NCBI GenBank assembly: GCA_903861115.1
Contig: CAIOTD010000045.1
Coordinates: 1-37,265, forward strand
DNA: 37,265 bases
Source of the DNA: an uncultured Burkholderiales bacterium
GTDB lineage: Bacteria; Pseudomonadota; Gammaproteobacteria; Burkholderiales; Burkholderiaceae_C
Direction: 5' to 3'
Under the pieces are notes generated by a model. That model ran no database searches. It saw nothing but the letters and a program-made list of their open reading frames with translations, and was not told the DNA's origin. Made by a program: the position numbers and the translations under genes. Each line of letters opens with the position of its first letter. Position 1 is the stretch's first letter. Of the stretch, positions 17,877-25,827 are shown in pieces.

Positions 17877-17910
17877 ACCCTTCGAGCGATTTGCAAAGCG
17901 TTTTGCGGAC

Positions 17911-18846
17911 CTAAAGCGCTGAGTCCACAACCCCGAGCCCTTCTTTGGGACTGGGGTACCTCAGCTTGAGCCCCAAACTTGACTTCATTTTTGAGTTGTC
18001 CAGTCGCCTTGATTCGGACAAAAAACTCATCTGCATGGGACTGAGATGGTTCTTCAACTCATCAAAGCGCATGGCCTGAGGCTGCGGCAAATGGAACCAC
18101 TGCGCCACCAAGCTGTAGTAATGACCCATTTTCATTTGCGCATCGTCACACACATGAATGGCTTGCAAGGTTTGTCCTTTGAACAAAGCCAGCAGACAGG
18201 CGCGGGCCAAGTCATCTGCATGAATGTGGTTGGTGTAGACGTCATCTTGCGCGCTTAAAACAGGCAGTCCTTTTTTAATCCGATCGATGGGCGTTGCGCC
18301 TTCCCTGTCCAAGGCGTAAATGCCTGGAATTCTGAGGACATTGAGGCTAGCGCCTGTCAACGACTTGCGCGCCCAAAAGCGCAACTGCTGCTCTGCATCC
18401 ACGCGGCGAAGTGCGCGTGCACTTTGAGGCCTCACGGCTTGCGTCTCTTTGACCCATTGACCAAAACAGTTGCCATACACCCCTGTGGTGGAGCCATACA
18501 CCATCTTTTGAGGCGGCGTTCTGAGAGAAAGGACCCTCAAGAGGGCGCGCGTTCTTGGGTCCTGCGTCCCGTGGGCTGCAGGCGGCGCCAAATGAAGGAC
18601 CCGCTCTGACAGGCCTGCCAGCCTGCTGAGACTTTGAGGCTCGTCCAAATTGCCCAAAAGGGGGGTCACGCCCAAGCGCCTGAAAGCGGGGATCTTTTGC
18701 GTGCTCGAGGTGAGCACCACCACGCGGGCATACTGGGTCAACTTGGGCAACGCTCGCATCCCCACATCCCCACAACCCACGATCAAAATTCTGGGGCGTC
18801 TAAAACGTGCGGGCAAGGCACCCAGGCTGGAAGAGTTGATGGACAC
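17911..18846 (-). CDS. NAD(P)-dependent epimerase/dehydratase-like SDR protein (YeeZ-like)
   Basis: A 311-residue atypical extended SDR. The nucleotide-binding motif VGCGDVG (23-29) follows the first strand RILI. GSTTGVYG (118-125) matches the SDR active-site strand, but the classical YxxxK lysine is not at its usual position, as in YeeZ-type members. Activity is therefore uncertain. GTG 18846 is chosen because it lies just before the Rossmann strand. The frame is open further upstream to an ATG at 19017, but that part runs through the divergent promoter region, including the repeat at 18899-18924. The gene converges on the OYE gene with a 34-nt gap. Confidence 0.82.
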   Translation of the reverse strand: MSINSSSLGALPARFRRPRILIVGCGDVGMRALPKLTQYARVVVLTSSTQKIPAFRRLGVTPLLGNLDEPQSLSRLAGLSERVLHLAPPAAHGTQDPRTRALLRVLSLRTPPQKMVYGSTTGVYGNCFGQWVKETQAVRPQSARALRRVDAEQQLRFWARKSLTGASLNVLRIPGIYALDREGATPIDRIKKGLPVLSAQDDVYTNHIHADDLARACLLALFKGQTLQAIHVCDDAQMKMGHYYSLVAQWFHLPQPQAMRFDELKNHLSPMQMSFLSESRRLDNSKMKSSLGLKLRYPSPKEGLGVVDSAL

Positions 18847-18898
18847 GTGTGCTTTTTTGAGAGGACAATGAAGAGGTGTGGGCCGAGCGCATTCACTT

Positions 18899-18924
18899 GC
18901 AAATGCAAATGCCAATGCATTTGC
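18899..18924. repeat. Inverted/tandem hexamer repeat in a divergent promoter region
   Basis: GCAAATGC (18899-18906) and GCATTTGC (18917-18924) are perfect inverted copies 10 bp apart. The whole block also reads as four related hexamers: GCAAAT, GCAAAT, GCCAAT, GCATTT. It lies between the divergent SDR (18846) and flavin-reductase (19083) starts, about 52 bp upstream of the SDR start. It is a candidate operator. Confidence 0.5.
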
Positions 18925-19082
18925 TCGGGCACAGAGAAATTCTCTCACACTATTGGGCCTGACGAGCCCCGCAAAAAAAACGCCCCGACAAACCGCCCTG
19001 CACCTGAGGGCGCTCAAGGGTTAAAATCGCGACACCCCCTCCTCCACCCGCCGCCTAAGCGTCTTCACCTCAAACACTTGCC

Positions 19083-20171
19083 ATGTCTTTCACCGTCACC
19101 ATTGAACCCAGTGCTCGCCAATTCAGCGTTCCCCAAGGGGGCAATATCTTAGCGGCCGGCATTCAAGCTGGCATCTCTTTGCCGTATGGCTGCAAGGACG
19201 GGGCCTGTGGATCTTGTCGCTGTAAAAAAATCAGTGGCACGGTCGTTCAAGGAGAGCACCAAGCACGCGCACTCAGTCCAGAGGATGCGGCCAATGGCTT
19301 TATTTTGACCTGCTGCGCGAGTGCGCACAGTGACATCGTGCTGGAGTCCAGGCAAGTGCTTGATGTGGGGATGCCGGCGGTTAAAAAGATGCCGGTGCGT
19401 TTGATGTCGGCCGAGAAAAAAGCGCCCGATGTGATGCTCTTAAAGCTGCAACTGCCGCAAACCGAAACCTTTGAATTTCGAGCGGGCCAGTACATTGATT
19501 TTCTTTTAAAGGACGGCCAAAAGCGCAGCTACTCCATTGCCAACGACAAGCCTCAAGTCCAAGCGGTGGACGACGCAAACACCAGCGCTCTGCGCTTCAT
19601 TGAGCTGCATGTGCGCCACATGCCTGGCGGCTTGTTCACAGACCATTTGTTTCATGCACTCAAAGACAAAGAGATCTTTCGCATCGAAGGCCCCTTGGGC
19701 GGATTTTTCTTGCGCCCCAGTGACAAGCCCATGATCTTTTTGGCGTCCGGCACGGGCTTTGCCCCAATCAAAGCGCTCATCGAACAAGTGATGACGTCAA
19801 GCGATGAGGCCCTTAAACATCGACCCATTGCGTTGTACTGGGGAGCGAGAACGTTGGCCGACTTGTATTTGTTTGATTGGGCCCAGCAGACCAGCATCGC
19901 TTGGCCTCAGTTGCGTTTCATCCCCGTCTTGTCTGAGCCCAAAGCACAGGACGCTTGGCAGGGTAGAACAGGTTGGGTTCACAAAGCGGTCTTGGAGGAT
20001 CACCCCAATTTATCGGGCCATCAGGTCTATGCTTGTGGGGCCCCGGTCATGGTCGACGCGGCAAGGAAAGACTTCATGGAGCAGGCACAACTCTCAGGCG
20101 ATGAATTCTTTGCAGACGCTTTTTTGTCCCTGGCGGACACCCCAAAAAACGACGCTCAAGCCCCCAAGTAA
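19083..20171 (+). CDS. 2Fe-2S ferredoxin / flavin reductase (AscD-like, CDP-6-deoxy-glucoseen reductase family)
   Basis: A 362-residue electron-transfer protein with three parts. An N-terminal plant-type 2Fe-2S ferredoxin carries Cys37, Cys42, Cys45 and Cys77. A flavin-binding barrel carries RSYS (148-151). An NAD(P)H-binding domain carries ASGTGFAPI (221-229). It passes electrons from NAD(P)H through flavin to the cluster. Burkholderiales homologues are usually labelled CDP-6-deoxy-delta-3,4-glucoseen reductase, but no sugar genes are nearby, so a general reductase for an oxygenase or decarboxylase system is equally likely. Its last 16 bases overlap the 3' end of the convergent livF. Confidence 0.93.
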   Translation: MSFTVTIEPSARQFSVPQGGNILAAGIQAGISLPYGCKDGACGSCRCKKISGTVVQGEHQARALSPEDAANGFILTCCASAHSDIVLESRQVLDVGMPAVKKMPVRLMSAEKKAPDVMLLKLQLPQTETFEFRAGQYIDFLLKDGQKRSYSIANDKPQVQAVDDANTSALRFIELHVRHMPGGLFTDHLFHALKDKEIFRIEGPLGGFFLRPSDKPMIFLASGTGFAPIKALIEQVMTSSDEALKHRPIALYWGARTLADLYLFDWAQQTSIAWPQLRFIPVLSEPKAQDAWQGRTGWVHKAVLEDHPNLSGHQVYACGAPVMVDAARKDFMEQAQLSGDEFFADAFLSLADTPKNDAQAPK

Positions 20172-20896
20172 GCCTGGCGCACCAGGGGGTCATGGAGCAA
20201 CGCTTGCGCCTGTCCACTCATGGTGACCAAGCCCGATTCAATCACATAGGCCCGATCGGCCAACATCAAGGCTTGCGTTGCATTTTGCTCAACCAGCAAG
20301 ATCGTCATGCCCTCTTGAGACAAGCGCCTGATCACCTCAAAAATTTTCTCCACCATGATCGGGGACAAGCCCATGGAGGGCTCATCAAGAATCAACAAAC
20401 GGGGCTTGGCCATGAGGGCTCGGGCCATGGCCAGCATTTGCTGCTCACCCCCCGAGAGATGCCCCCCTAAGTGGCCACGCCGCTCTTTTAAACGAGGAAA
20501 GAGCGCGTACATGCGTTCCTCATCCCGGGCCACCTCGTGCGCATCAAGCCTCAAATAAGCACCCATCTTTAAATTCTCTTGGACACTCATTCGCGCAAAG
20601 ATGCCTCGCCCCTCTGGCACCATGACAATGCCTTTGGCCACCAAATCCCAGGGTGACAAAGGCAGCAAGGATTGCCCCTCCAATTCAATCTCTCCGCGCT
20701 CGATGGGCAACAGTCGCGTGAGCGCCTTCAAGGTGGTGGTCTTGCCCGCCCCATTGGAGCCAATCAAACTCACGCACTCACCCGTATGCACTTCAAACCC
20801 AATGGACTTGACGGCTCGAATGCCCGCATAGCTCACGCACACATCGTTGACCCACAGCAAAGGCGTGCGTGGCCCGATCAGACCCGGTTTATCCAT
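20156..20896 (-). CDS. livF: Branched-chain amino acid ABC transporter ATP-binding protein LivF
   Basis: A 246-residue ABC ATPase, one of the two cytoplasmic motors of a LivHMGF-type importer for branched-chain amino acids or related amides. The Walker A motif GSNGAGKT is 46-53, the signature LSGGEQQ is 147-153 and Walker B LLILDEP is 167-173. The VPEGRGIF segment (93-100) is characteristic of LivF. Its ATG overlaps the livG stop by eight bases. It is the last gene of the long minus-strand run and overlaps the flavin-reductase gene tail to tail by 16 bp. Confidence 0.96.
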   Translation of the reverse strand: MDKPGLIGPRTPLLWVNDVCVSYAGIRAVKSIGFEVHTGECVSLIGSNGAGKTTTLKALTRLLPIERGEIELEGQSLLPLSPWDLVAKGIVMVPEGRGIFARMSVQENLKMGAYLRLDAHEVARDEERMYALFPRLKERRGHLGGHLSGGEQQMLAMARALMAKPRLLILDEPSMGLSPIMVEKIFEVIRRLSQEGMTILLVEQNATQALMLADRAYVIESGLVTMSGQAQALLHDPLVRQAYLGA

Positions 20897-21674
20897 GGCT
20901 CGCGGCTCCTAAACCCAAATACGCTTCAATGACCCTGGGGTTGGATTGAACCTCTTGTGGCAGGCCTTCACAAATCAAGCGGCCCTCATCCAAGACGCTC
21001 ACCCGGTCACACAAACCCATCACCAGTTTCACATCGTGCTCAATGAGCAAAACGCTCACACCACTCAAACGAATTTTTTGAATCAAGGCCCTGAGCGCCA
21101 ATTTTTCTGTGGCGTTCATGCCAGCGGCGGGCTCATCAAGCGCCAAGACCTTGGGCGCTGTGGCCAATGCGCGTGCGATCTCCAAGCGCCTTTGGTCGCC
21201 ATAACTCAAGGTCTTTGCTCTTTGGTGGCCCAAATGTTCAATGCCCACGTACGCCAAAAGTTCTTGCGCACGGGTTTTGATGGCTTGTTCCTCTTTTTTG
21301 AACGCCTGCGTTTGGAACAAGGCCCCCCAAACACCCACATGGGTTTTGATGTGCTCAGCCACCATGACGTTTTCAAGCACCGTCATTTCTTTGAACAAGC
21401 GAAGGTTTTGAAAGGTTCTTGCAATCCCTGCCTTGGCCACCAAGTCCACGGCACTGGGCTCGTACCTCACCGCATTGATGGAGAACTCGCCCTCATCGGC
21501 TTTGTACAAACCCGTGATGACGTTAAAGAAGGTGGTCTTGCCCGCACCGTTGGGGCCGATGAGTCCATAGACCTCGCCTTGTCTGAGCGTCAAATTGACG
21601 CCCTGCAAAGCCTGCAAGCCCCCAAAGTGTTTGCTGGCTCCGAGGACTTCCAAGACGACGCGCGCCTCACTCAT
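20889..21674 (-). CDS. livG: Branched-chain amino acid ABC transporter ATP-binding protein LivG
   Basis: A 261-residue ABC ATPase paired with LivF. Walker A GPNGAGKT is near 39-46. The LivG-type extended region ARTFQNLRLFKEMTVLENV follows, then the signature LSYGDQRR (the LivG variant, with Tyr in place of Ser) and Walker B VLALDEPAAGMN. ATG 21674 is preferred over the upstream in-frame ATG at 21713 because it overlaps the livM stop as ATGA (21674-21671) and starts at the family's normal point. The gene is translationally coupled at both ends. Confidence 0.96.
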   Translation of the reverse strand: MSEARVVLEVLGASKHFGGLQALQGVNLTLRQGEVYGLIGPNGAGKTTFFNVITGLYKADEGEFSINAVRYEPSAVDLVAKAGIARTFQNLRLFKEMTVLENVMVAEHIKTHVGVWGALFQTQAFKKEEQAIKTRAQELLAYVGIEHLGHQRAKTLSYGDQRRLEIARALATAPKVLALDEPAAGMNATEKLALRALIQKIRLSGVSVLLIEHDVKLVMGLCDRVSVLDEGRLICEGLPQEVQSNPRVIEAYLGLGAASHG

Positions 21675-22789
21675 TGCTCGTCCTCCTTGGTTTGCCGCTC
21701 TGGCGCGGGCCACAGGCCTTGAGGTCTCACAAGCATGACCGCCACCATGGTCAACGCAATCAACAGTTGGCGCAAAATGGCCGCATCGATGCGCCCACCC
21801 GTGAGGTCTTGCAAAGGGGTGGCCACATAACGCAACAGTTCGGGCAAGGTGGCCAGCAACAAAGCGCCCAGCACCACACCGGGCAAATGCCCCAGCCCCC
21901 CCAAAACCACCATGGCCACAATCATCACCGACTCGCCCAGACCAAAGGACTCAGGCGAAATGAACGTTTGAAAGGCGGCAAACAAAACCCCAGAGACCCC
22001 ACCAAATGTCGCCCCCAAGGCAAAGGCGAGCAACTTCAAGTTGCGCGTGTTGAGCCCCATGGATTGAGCCGCAATTTCATCTTCACGAATGGCCACCCAT
22101 GCGCGACCCACTCTTGAATGCTGCAGTCTTGAGCAAAGCACGACACCCAAGACCACCAAGAGCAGCATGAGGTAATAGTATTGCGTCACGCCAGCAAGCT
22201 CAAACTCACCGAGCATCAACTTCTTAGACAAAGGATGACCCGCAATTTGAATGGGATCGATCGAACCCAAACCGCGCGGGCCATTGGTGATGTTGATGGG
22301 CTGATCCAAGTTGTTTAAAAAGACTCGGATGATCTCCCCAAACCCCAAGGTCACAATGGCCAAATAATCCCCTCTGAGCTTCAAGGTGGGCGCACCCAGC
22401 AAGACCCCCATGCCCGCGGCCAGCACGGCGGCCATGGGCATGATCAACCACCAAGGCAAGTGGATGCCTGAACTTAAATAGGGCACTAAAAATGCACACG
22501 TGCCCAAAAGCTCCAAGAGTTGAGGAGAGGCCAAAAGCGCATACAAATACGCGCCCACCGCAAAAAAGGCCACATAGCCCAAATCCAGCAGACCCGCAAA
22601 ACCCACGACGATGTTGAGCCCCAAAGCGAGCAAGGTGTAGATGAGTGCCATGTCTAAAATTCTGACCCAAGCGTTGCCAAAGGGTTGCAGCATCAAGGGC
22701 AGCACCAAGAGGCCCAGCGCAAAGAGCATGGCGTGTCCTTTGCGCATCTGCGCAAAGGAGAAAACTGGACGGCGTTGACGCTCCTTCAT
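21671..22789 (-). CDS. livM: Branched-chain amino acid ABC transporter permease LivM
   Basis: A 372-residue inner-membrane permease with about nine to ten hydrophobic segments, the first at about 20-38. Family markers include LGLNIVVGFAGLLDLGYVAFFAVGAY (split by membrane segments), the cytoplasmic coupling loop RGDYLAIVTLGFGEIIR, and AIREDEIAAQSMG, the EAA-like loop that contacts LivG/LivF. It starts five nucleotides after livH ends and overlaps livG by four. The substrate-binding protein LivJ/K is not in this window, so ligand identity is open. Confidence 0.95.
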   Translation of the reverse strand: MKERQRRPVFSFAQMRKGHAMLFALGLLVLPLMLQPFGNAWVRILDMALIYTLLALGLNIVVGFAGLLDLGYVAFFAVGAYLYALLASPQLLELLGTCAFLVPYLSSGIHLPWWLIMPMAAVLAAGMGVLLGAPTLKLRGDYLAIVTLGFGEIIRVFLNNLDQPINITNGPRGLGSIDPIQIAGHPLSKKLMLGEFELAGVTQYYYLMLLLVVLGVVLCSRLQHSRVGRAWVAIREDEIAAQSMGLNTRNLKLLAFALGATFGGVSGVLFAAFQTFISPESFGLGESVMIVAMVVLGGLGHLPGVVLGALLLATLPELLRYVATPLQDLTGGRIDAAILRQLLIALTMVAVMLVRPQGLWPAPERQTKEDEQ

Positions 22790-22794
22790 GTCGC

Positions 22795-23724
22795 TCAGGC
22801 TCTTTCTGCAAGTTTCTCACCCAAAAGACCCGAAGGCCTTAAGGTGAGCATCAAAATGAGCACCAAGAACGCAAAAATGTCGGAGTACTGACTGCCCAAG
22901 ACGCCCCCAGTGAGCTCGCCCAAATAGCCCGAACCAATCGACTCGATGAGCCCCAGACACAAGCCGCCCACCACAGCGCCCGGCAAATTGCCAATGCCCC
23001 CCAAGACCGCGGCGGTGAACGCCTTCAAGCCTGGCAAAAATCCCATGGCGTGGTGAACGGTGCCAAAGTTGGCCGCCCACATCACACCAGCCACCCCCGC
23101 CAAGACCGCACCGATGACAAAGGTCAGAGAAATCACCTGATCGGGTTTGACCCCCATCAAGGAGGCCATTTGTGCGCTCTCTGAAGTCGCCCGCATGGCG
23201 CGCCCAAGACGGGTCGTGTTGACCAAAACCATCAGCGCCAAAAGCAGCACCGCTGTCACCCCCAAAATCATCATCTGGGTGGGTGAGATCACGGCCCCCA
23301 ACACGTCGATCGGGGTGGTGCCAAAGGGGCTCACGTAGGACTTGTAATTGGGCTTCCAGATGATCATGGCCAGCGTTTGCAACAAGATCGACAGGCCAAT
23401 GGCCGTGATCAAAGGGGCCAACTTGGGGGCTCGGCGCAAAGGACGGTAAGCGACTTTTTCAATGAAATAATTCAAGCCCCCGCAGACCCCACACGCCGCG
23501 AGCAAGGAGAGGACAAAGCCCACACTCTCAGGCCACTCGGGACATGCTTGTGCCCACCATGTCATCACACTCCAGCTCGTCAACGCCCCCACCATCAACA
23601 CTTCACCGTGTGCGAAATTGATCAAATTGATGATGCCGTACACCATGGTGTAGCCAAGCGCGACCAAGGCATACATGCTGCCCAAAACCAAGCCATTGAT
23701 GATTTGTTGAATGAGAACGTCCAT
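22795..23724 (-). CDS. livH: Branched-chain amino acid ABC transporter permease LivH
   Basis: A 309-residue inner-membrane permease with about eight hydrophobic segments. It has the LivH start QQIINGLVLGSMYALVALGY, then YGIINLINFAHGE, the coupling loop GRAMRATSESAQMASLMG, and AVLGGIGNLPGAVVGG near the end. It partners with LivM to form the membrane channel. Its ATG lies 13 nt after the rarA stop on the same strand, with no promoter visible in that gap. Transcription probably continues from the ftsK-lolA-rarA unit, unless a promoter lies inside rarA. Confidence 0.96.
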   Translation of the reverse strand: MDVLIQQIINGLVLGSMYALVALGYTMVYGIINLINFAHGEVLMVGALTSWSVMTWWAQACPEWPESVGFVLSLLAACGVCGGLNYFIEKVAYRPLRRAPKLAPLITAIGLSILLQTLAMIIWKPNYKSYVSPFGTTPIDVLGAVISPTQMMILGVTAVLLLALMVLVNTTRLGRAMRATSESAQMASLMGVKPDQVISLTFVIGAVLAGVAGVMWAANFGTVHHAMGFLPGLKAFTAAVLGGIGNLPGAVVGGLCLGLIESIGSGYLGELTGGVLGSQYSDIFAFLVLILMLTLRPSGLLGEKLAERA

Positions 23725-23737
23725 GTTGAAGTGAGCT

Positions 23738-25102
23738 CTATTTTTTCTCAGTTGGGGGCTGGGCTTGTGGTTGCTGGGCTTGTTGGTTCAAGTCTTGCAA
23801 ATGCTTGAGTTTTTCTGCAATTTTGATCTCTAGCCCTCTGGCCACGGGCGCATAAAACGTTTGCGCTTTCAAGTCGTCTGGAAAGTAATGCTCCCCGGCC
23901 GCAAACGCCTCAGGCTCATCGTGCGCATACCGATAGGCACGACCGTAATCGAGTTGTTTCATCATTTGCGTGGGCGCATTTCTCAGCCGCAATGGCACGT
24001 CGCGCGTTTGATCGGCTTTGACAAATTGTTGGGCCGCTTTAAAGGCCTTGTAGACCGCGTTGGATTTGGGTGCAACGCTCAGGTAAACCACGCACTGCGC
24101 CAAGGCCAACTCACCCTCAGGTGAGCCCAGTCTCTCCAGGGTCTGCATGGCCTCCAACGCCATGCTGAGGGCCCTTGGATCGGCCAGGCCAATGTCCTCA
24201 CTGGCCATTCTGATCATTCTTCTGGCGATGTAACTGGGGTCCACGCCGCCGTCCAGCATGCGCGCCATCCAGTAAAGCGCCGCATCGGGGTCGGAGCCTC
24301 TGACCGATTTGTGAAGCGCGCTGATCGTGTCGTAGAACTGTTCACCCCCTTTGTCGTGTCGCCTCAACTGCTCACCCAAGACCTGCTCCAACCACAGCAG
24401 ATCTTTGGGCGCGGGGGTTGCTTGAGCATCCGCCAGCGTGTCCTTAGGGTCAAACAAACTGAGCATTTCTAAGGTATTGAGCAAACGCCTTGCATCCCCA
24501 TCGGCAAAACTCACCAAGCGCGCCCTGGCCTGCGCGTTCAAAGCGGGCACCGGCACCAAGGCGCTCGCCTTGTCAATCAAGGCCTCTAAACTTTGCACGC
24601 CCAAGGGGCGCAACACGTAGACTTGCGCCCGAGACAAGAGCGCCGAGTTGACCTCAAAGGAGGGGTTCTCGGTGGTGGCACCGATGAACGTCAAAAGTCC
24701 TGACTCGACGTGCGGCAAGAAAGCATCTTGCTGCGATTTGTTAAAGCGATGCACTTCGTCCACAAACACCAAGGTTCGCTTATTGGGGTGTGACTGCTGA
24801 AAGGCGTTGGCGCGATCAACCGCCTCGCGTATTTCTTTCACACCGCCCAGCACCGCACTGATCATGATGAATTGGGCGTCAAAGGCCCCGGCCATCAGCC
24901 TTGCAAGCGTGGTCTTGCCCACACCCGGTGGCCCCCAAAAAATACAGCTGTGGGGCACACCCGAGTCGAACGCCAATCTGAGGGCCATCCCTGGAGAGAG
25001 CAAATGCTCTTGCCCTGCGACTTCATCGAGGGATTTTGGGCGCAATCGCTCAGCCAAGGGCTCATGCTTGGGTGCGAGGGGCTCAAACAAAGCGTCTTTC
25101 AC
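23738..25102 (-). CDS. rarA: Replication-associated recombination protein A (RarA/MgsA)
   Basis: A 454-residue AAA+ ATPase related to clamp-loader subunits; the family acts at stalled replication forks and single-strand DNA gaps. Walker A GPPGVGKT is 57-64 and Walker [11 protein letters not shown] is 111-120. A sensor segment with [13 protein letters not shown] follows, then the tetramerisation domain with [15 protein letters not shown]. The last approximately 20 residues are Gln/Pro rich. The start codon is GTG (25102-25100), which overlaps the lolA TGA as GTGA. This order after lolA is usual in Burkholderiales. Confidence 0.96.
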   Translation of the reverse strand: MKDALFEPLAPKHEPLAERLRPKSLDEVAGQEHLLSPGMALRLAFDSGVPHSCIFWGPPGVGKTTLARLMAGAFDAQFIMISAVLGGVKEIREAVDRANAFQQSHPNKRTLVFVDEVHRFNKSQQDAFLPHVESGLLTFIGATTENPSFEVNSALLSRAQVYVLRPLGVQSLEALIDKASALVPVPALNAQARARLVSFADGDARRLLNTLEMLSLFDPKDTLADAQATPAPKDLLWLEQVLGEQLRRHDKGGEQFYDTISALHKSVRGSDPDAALYWMARMLDGGVDPSYIARRMIRMASEDIGLADPRALSMALEAMQTLERLGSPEGELALAQCVVYLSVAPKSNAVYKAFKAAQQFVKADQTRDVPLRLRNAPTQMMKQLDYGRAYRYAHDEPEAFAAGEHYFPDDLKAQTFYAPVARGLEIKIAEKLKHLQDLNQQAQQPQAQPPTEKK

Positions 25103-25827
25103 TGCCTGATCACCTCGACACCGGCTGGCGGCTTGAACGCAAAATGATCGGGCAACAACGCTTTGGGATTGACTTGAAAATCCGTGAACGTCAACGCCGA
25201 GTCTTGATAAAAAGCATCCCTCATCTCAAGGCGCAAAAGGCTCACGCCTTGCTCGGTTTGTTTGAGCCCAAAGCGCACAAAGAGCAAGGGCCCATCGGGT
25301 TTTTTAGGCGTGCCTTTGACCCACTCCAAGCCCTCTGAAGGGGGCAAACTCTCAAGGTAAAAGTCTTTTTGAATCATGCCCACATCGCTTGCAAGCGCCA
25401 TCATGGCCGCGGGCGTGTTGCCCAAGGCTTGAGACTGGGGTTTGCTGCTGACTTGCGCAATGTCTTTGTCGTACACCCACAGTGTTTGACCATCGGCCAA
25501 GATCAGTTGTGCGTAGGGAGACGTGTAATCAAAGCGAAATTGATGCGGACGAATGAACGCAAAGGTCCCCTTGGAGACTTTTCTTTTGCTCACCTGCCCC
25601 TCTTTGGTGGCAGACGTCACGGTTTGCGTGAAAGAGGCTTGCGCGCTTTGCGTGGTTTTCAAGAACACATTGAGTGTTTGAAGGGCATCGGCTTGTGCGC
25701 CGATGCAAAAGAGCACAAAGAGCGCAAAGAACGCCGCCATCGTTGCACGAGAGCGCTGCTTTTTGACACAGGCAGGCAAGGCGCTCATGGTGGGCGTACA
25801 GTTGGATAAAGCCTTGATGGAGCTCAC
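25099..25827 (-). CDS. lolA: Outer-membrane lipoprotein carrier protein LolA
   Basis: A 242-residue periplasmic chaperone that takes lipoproteins from LolCDE across the periplasm to LolB. A signal peptide with core [14 protein letters not shown] ends in AQA before [10 protein letters not shown]. The mature half-barrel has [23 protein letters not shown] and [15 protein letters not shown], all typical of LolA. Two starts are possible. GTG 25827 overlaps the ftsK TGA as GTGA and would give an unusually long n-region. ATG 25788 would give a more typical 33-residue signal peptide but has no SD. rarA is coupled downstream by a second GTGA overlap. Confidence 0.95.
   Translation of the reverse strand: MSSIKALSNCTPTMSALPACVKKQRSRATMAAFFALFVLFCIGAQADALQTLNVFLKTTQSAQASFTQTVTSATKEGQVSKRKVSKGTFAFIRPHQFRFDYTSPYAQLILADGQTLWVYDKDIAQVSSKPQSQALGNTPAAMMALASDVGMIQKDFYLESLPPSEGLEWVKGTPKKPDGPLLFVRFGLKQTEQGVSLLRLEMRDAFYQDSALTFTDFQVNPKALLPDHFAFKPPAGVEVIRQ

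Noticed and set aside
20946-21722. Long plus-strand frame opposite livG/livM
   Set aside because: It is antisense to strongly conserved ABC-transporter genes, has a composition typical of shadow frames and shows no recognisable motif.
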